From the NCBI GenBank assembly GCA_030740315.1, contig JASLXN010000043.1, forward strand, positions 2,217 to 9,411: DNA of 7,195 nucleotides. Direction: 5' to 3'. Origin of the DNA: Dehalococcoidia bacterium. Its GTDB lineage: Bacteria > Chloroflexota > Dehalococcoidia > JACVQG01 > JAHKAY01. The first letter of the stretch is position 1; every line of letters starts with the position of its first letter. Positions 6,224-7,195 of this stretch are shown here, in pieces. A program made the position numbers and the translations under genes. Below the pieces are notes generated by a model, which had not been told where the DNA came from, ran no database searches, and worked only from the letters and a program-made list of their open reading frames with translations.

Positions 6224-6277
6224 CCTTCCCCCTCTCCACTGAGGGAGAGCTGGTTAGGGAGAGAGGATGAGATAATA
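6224..6277 (+). repeat. Repeat-like tract CCCTCTCC...GGGAGAG...AGGGAGAGAGGATGAG
   Basis: CTCTCC (6232-6237) pairs with GGAGAG (6244-6249) around a six-base loop, followed by GTTAGGGAGAGAGGATGAG. This order resembles, from memory, a dispersed intergenic sequence common in Dehalococcoidia genomes, here somewhat decayed. Its GAGAGG at 6261-6266 lies 11 bases before the SDR ATG and appears to serve as the ribosome binding site. Confidence 0.35.
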
Positions 6278-7045
6278 ATGTTTATGGAGCAGTTCCGTCT
6301 GGACGGCAAGGTGGCCCTAGTCACTGGAGGCTCGCGGGGCGTGGGCCGGGCGGTGGCGCTGGCCTTTGCCGAGGCCGGGGCCGATGTGGCAATAGCCGCC
6401 CGGAAAATGCCCGACCTAGAGAGCACCGCTGCTGAGATTGAGAAGCTGGGCCGCAAGGCCTTGCCTATATCGGCTCACATAGGCCGCAAGGAGGGCCGGG
6501 AGCGGGTGATAGAAACCGTGGGCAGGGAGTTCGGACACATTGATGTGTTGGTCAACAACGCCGCCACCAACACCCACTACGGCCCCGCCATGGCCATCGG
6601 CGAGGATGCCTGGGATAAAATCATAGAGGCCAACCTAAAGGGCCAGCTATTCCTCACCCAGGCCGTGGTAAAGCTCATGAGGCAGCATGGCAAAGGTGGC
6701 ACCATCGTCAATGTGGCCTCGGACGGCGGCTTCCGCCCCTACCCCAACATCGGCATATACGGCGTAACCAAGGCCGGGCTAATCATGCTCACCCAAGTGC
6801 TGGCCCAGGAGCTGGGCAAAGACAACATCCGGGTAAACGCCGTGGCACCCGGCTGGCTCCAGACCGGCTTTTCCCGCATAGTCTGGGAGAACCCAAAGAC
6901 CCTGGGAGACATCCTGAGCCACACCGCCACTGGGCGGCTGGGCCAGGCGGAGGATGTGGCGGGGGCGGTGCTCCTGCTGGCGTCCGATGCCTCCAGCCAC
7001 ATCAGCGGCCAGACAATCGTCATAGAGGGAGGCTACTTTATTTAG
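6278..7045 (+). CDS. Short-chain dehydrogenase/reductase (SDR), classical type
   Basis: This 255-aa cytoplasmic oxidoreductase has the classical SDR plan. The cofactor motif TGGSRGVG is at residues 16-23, NNAA at 93-96, and the structural Asn119 sits in EANLKG. The catalytic residues are Ser148, Tyr161 and Lys165 (S-x12-Y-x3-K). The C-terminus includes the family's NAVAPGW and GQTIVIEGGY segments. Arg20 and Arg42 near the adenosine-ribose site suggest NADP(H), as an inference. It most likely interconverts a hydroxyl and a keto group, in the manner of FabG or 3-hydroxyacyl-CoA dehydrogenases; the substrate is unknown. ATG at 6278 is chosen because GAGAGG precedes it and homology begins just after; ATG at 6284 is an alternative. 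An in-frame ATG at 6194 would add 28 residues encoded by palindromic repeat DNA and is unlikely. The gene is divergent from the CoA-transferase gene. Confidence 0.93.
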   Translation: MFMEQFRLDGKVALVTGGSRGVGRAVALAFAEAGADVAIAARKMPDLESTAAEIEKLGRKALPISAHIGRKEGRERVIETVGREFGHIDVLVNNAATNTHYGPAMAIGEDAWDKIIEANLKGQLFLTQAVVKLMRQHGKGGTIVNVASDGGFRPYPNIGIYGVTKAGLIMLTQVLAQELGKDNIRVNAVAPGWLQTGFSRIVWENPKTLGDILSHTATGRLGQAEDVAGAVLLLASDASSHISGQTIVIEGGYFI

Positions 7046-7078
7046 AGGTGTACTAAAACCTACTAGGCTGAGGTCTCC

Positions 7079-7108
7079 TTGAAGGATAGGGCATACACCA
7101 GCTATTTT
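7079..7108 (+). promoter_or_regulatory. Weak candidate promoter before the last gene
   Basis: TTGAAG (7079-7084) and TATTTT (7103-7108) are spaced by 18 bases in the 113-base gap between the SDR stop and the gene that begins at 7159. The match is modest and the call rests partly on position. Confidence 0.22.
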
Positions 7109-7158
7109 CGCCCCCCCACCCTCCCGGTTATTAGCTTCGATGGGCGCTTAAGGCGTCC

Positions 7159-7195
7159 GTGAGCACAAAGCGGTGGCTCACCGAGAAGAAGCGGA
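7159..7195 (+). CDS. rlmE: Probable start of rlmE/ftsJ (23S rRNA 2'-O-ribose methyltransferase), truncated by the window edge
   Basis: Twelve codons from GTG read MSTKRWLTEKKR. The pattern K-R-W-L-x-E-K-K-R soon after the start is characteristic, from memory, of the N-terminus of RlmE, which in full proteins continues with a D-x-Y/F-x-x-x-A segment beyond this window. RlmE methylates a uridine in the 23S rRNA A-loop (U2552 in E. coli). TAAGG at 7149-7153 lies five bases before the GTG. The frame is closed by TAG at 7132-7134, and GTG is the only usual start codon in between. With so few residues the call is tentative. Confidence 0.45.
   Translation, partial: MSTKRWLTEKKR

Larger units (their letters stand above)
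5893..6277. other. 385-base divergent intergenic region
   Basis: No gene is supported here. From the CoA-transferase side it holds that gene's ribosome binding site, candidate promoters pointing both ways (5955-5983 minus, 5993-6020 plus), a 9-bp inverted repeat (5987-5995 and 6070-6078) and a short dyad CCCG-CGGG (6124-6137). These are followed by a perfect 46-bp palindrome (6153-6198), a GGGA-TCCC dyad (6200-6210) and a repeat-like CTCTCC/GGAGAG tract running into the SDR start. Confidence 0.7.

Noticed and set aside
6194..6277. 28-residue N-terminal extension of the SDR from an in-frame ATG at 6194
   Set aside because: That ATG lies in the right arm of the 46-bp palindrome and the extension is encoded by repeat-like DNA. 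SDR homology begins just after 6278, which has a usable ribosome binding site.
7090..7195. End of a minus-strand gene at the right edge
   Set aside because: Minus-strand frames stay open for a short distance but show no family signature, whereas the plus strand gives a start codon, a ribosome binding site and an RlmE-like N-terminus.
1..7195. CRISPR arrays, tRNA or rRNA genes, transposases
   Set aside because: No regularly spaced direct repeats, cloverleaf-like sequence, rRNA motifs or transposase domains were seen on either strand.

Overview
The window is a moderately GC-rich bacterial segment carrying a cluster of genes for coenzyme A thioester and radical enzyme chemistry. The gene set (a HgdB/BcrB-type [4Fe-4S] dehydratase/reductase subunit, a 4-hydroxybutyryl-CoA dehydratase-like flavoprotein, a family III CoA-transferase, a VOC epimerase-like protein and an SDR) points to an anaerobe that degrades organic acids. 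The intergenic sequences (a GGGGC-TTCG-GCCCC hairpin, a CCCTCTCC / GGGAGAG tract, a CCTGAGC palindrome) resemble, from memory, dispersed repeats of sediment Dehalococcoidia (Chloroflexota). That assignment is an inference of low to moderate confidence.

Layout. Bases 1-1154 (+) hold the C-terminal two thirds of a divergent adenine deaminase-like amidohydrolase whose 5' end lies outside the window. Next on the same strand are a HgdB/BcrB-type subunit (1190-2464), a small VOC protein (2519-2947) and, after a 216-base gap with a UUCG-loop hairpin, a 4-hydroxybutyryl-CoA dehydratase-like protein starting at TTG (3164-4600). A CaiB/BaiF CoA-transferase (4672-5892) converges on it from the minus strand. 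A 385-base divergent intergenic region follows, with candidate back-to-back promoters, a 9-bp inverted repeat and a perfect 46-bp palindrome. It leads into a plus-strand SDR (6278-7045). The last 37 bases look like the start of rlmE/ftsJ (23S rRNA 2'-O-methyltransferase), which would mark the return to housekeeping genes.

How the genes may work together (inference). The CoA-transferase would load an acid onto CoA and the SDR would interconvert a hydroxyl and a keto group. The two iron-sulfur enzymes would perform radical dehydration, isomerisation or reduction, the VOC protein might epimerise an acyl-CoA, and the amidohydrolase might open a ring or remove nitrogen. Several of these proteins keep cofactor ligands but have lost residues typical of the best-known family members. 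The 4-hydroxybutyryl-CoA dehydratase homologue keeps all four cluster ligands but has lost both catalytic glutamates. The cluster may therefore act on a substrate different from those the family names suggest.
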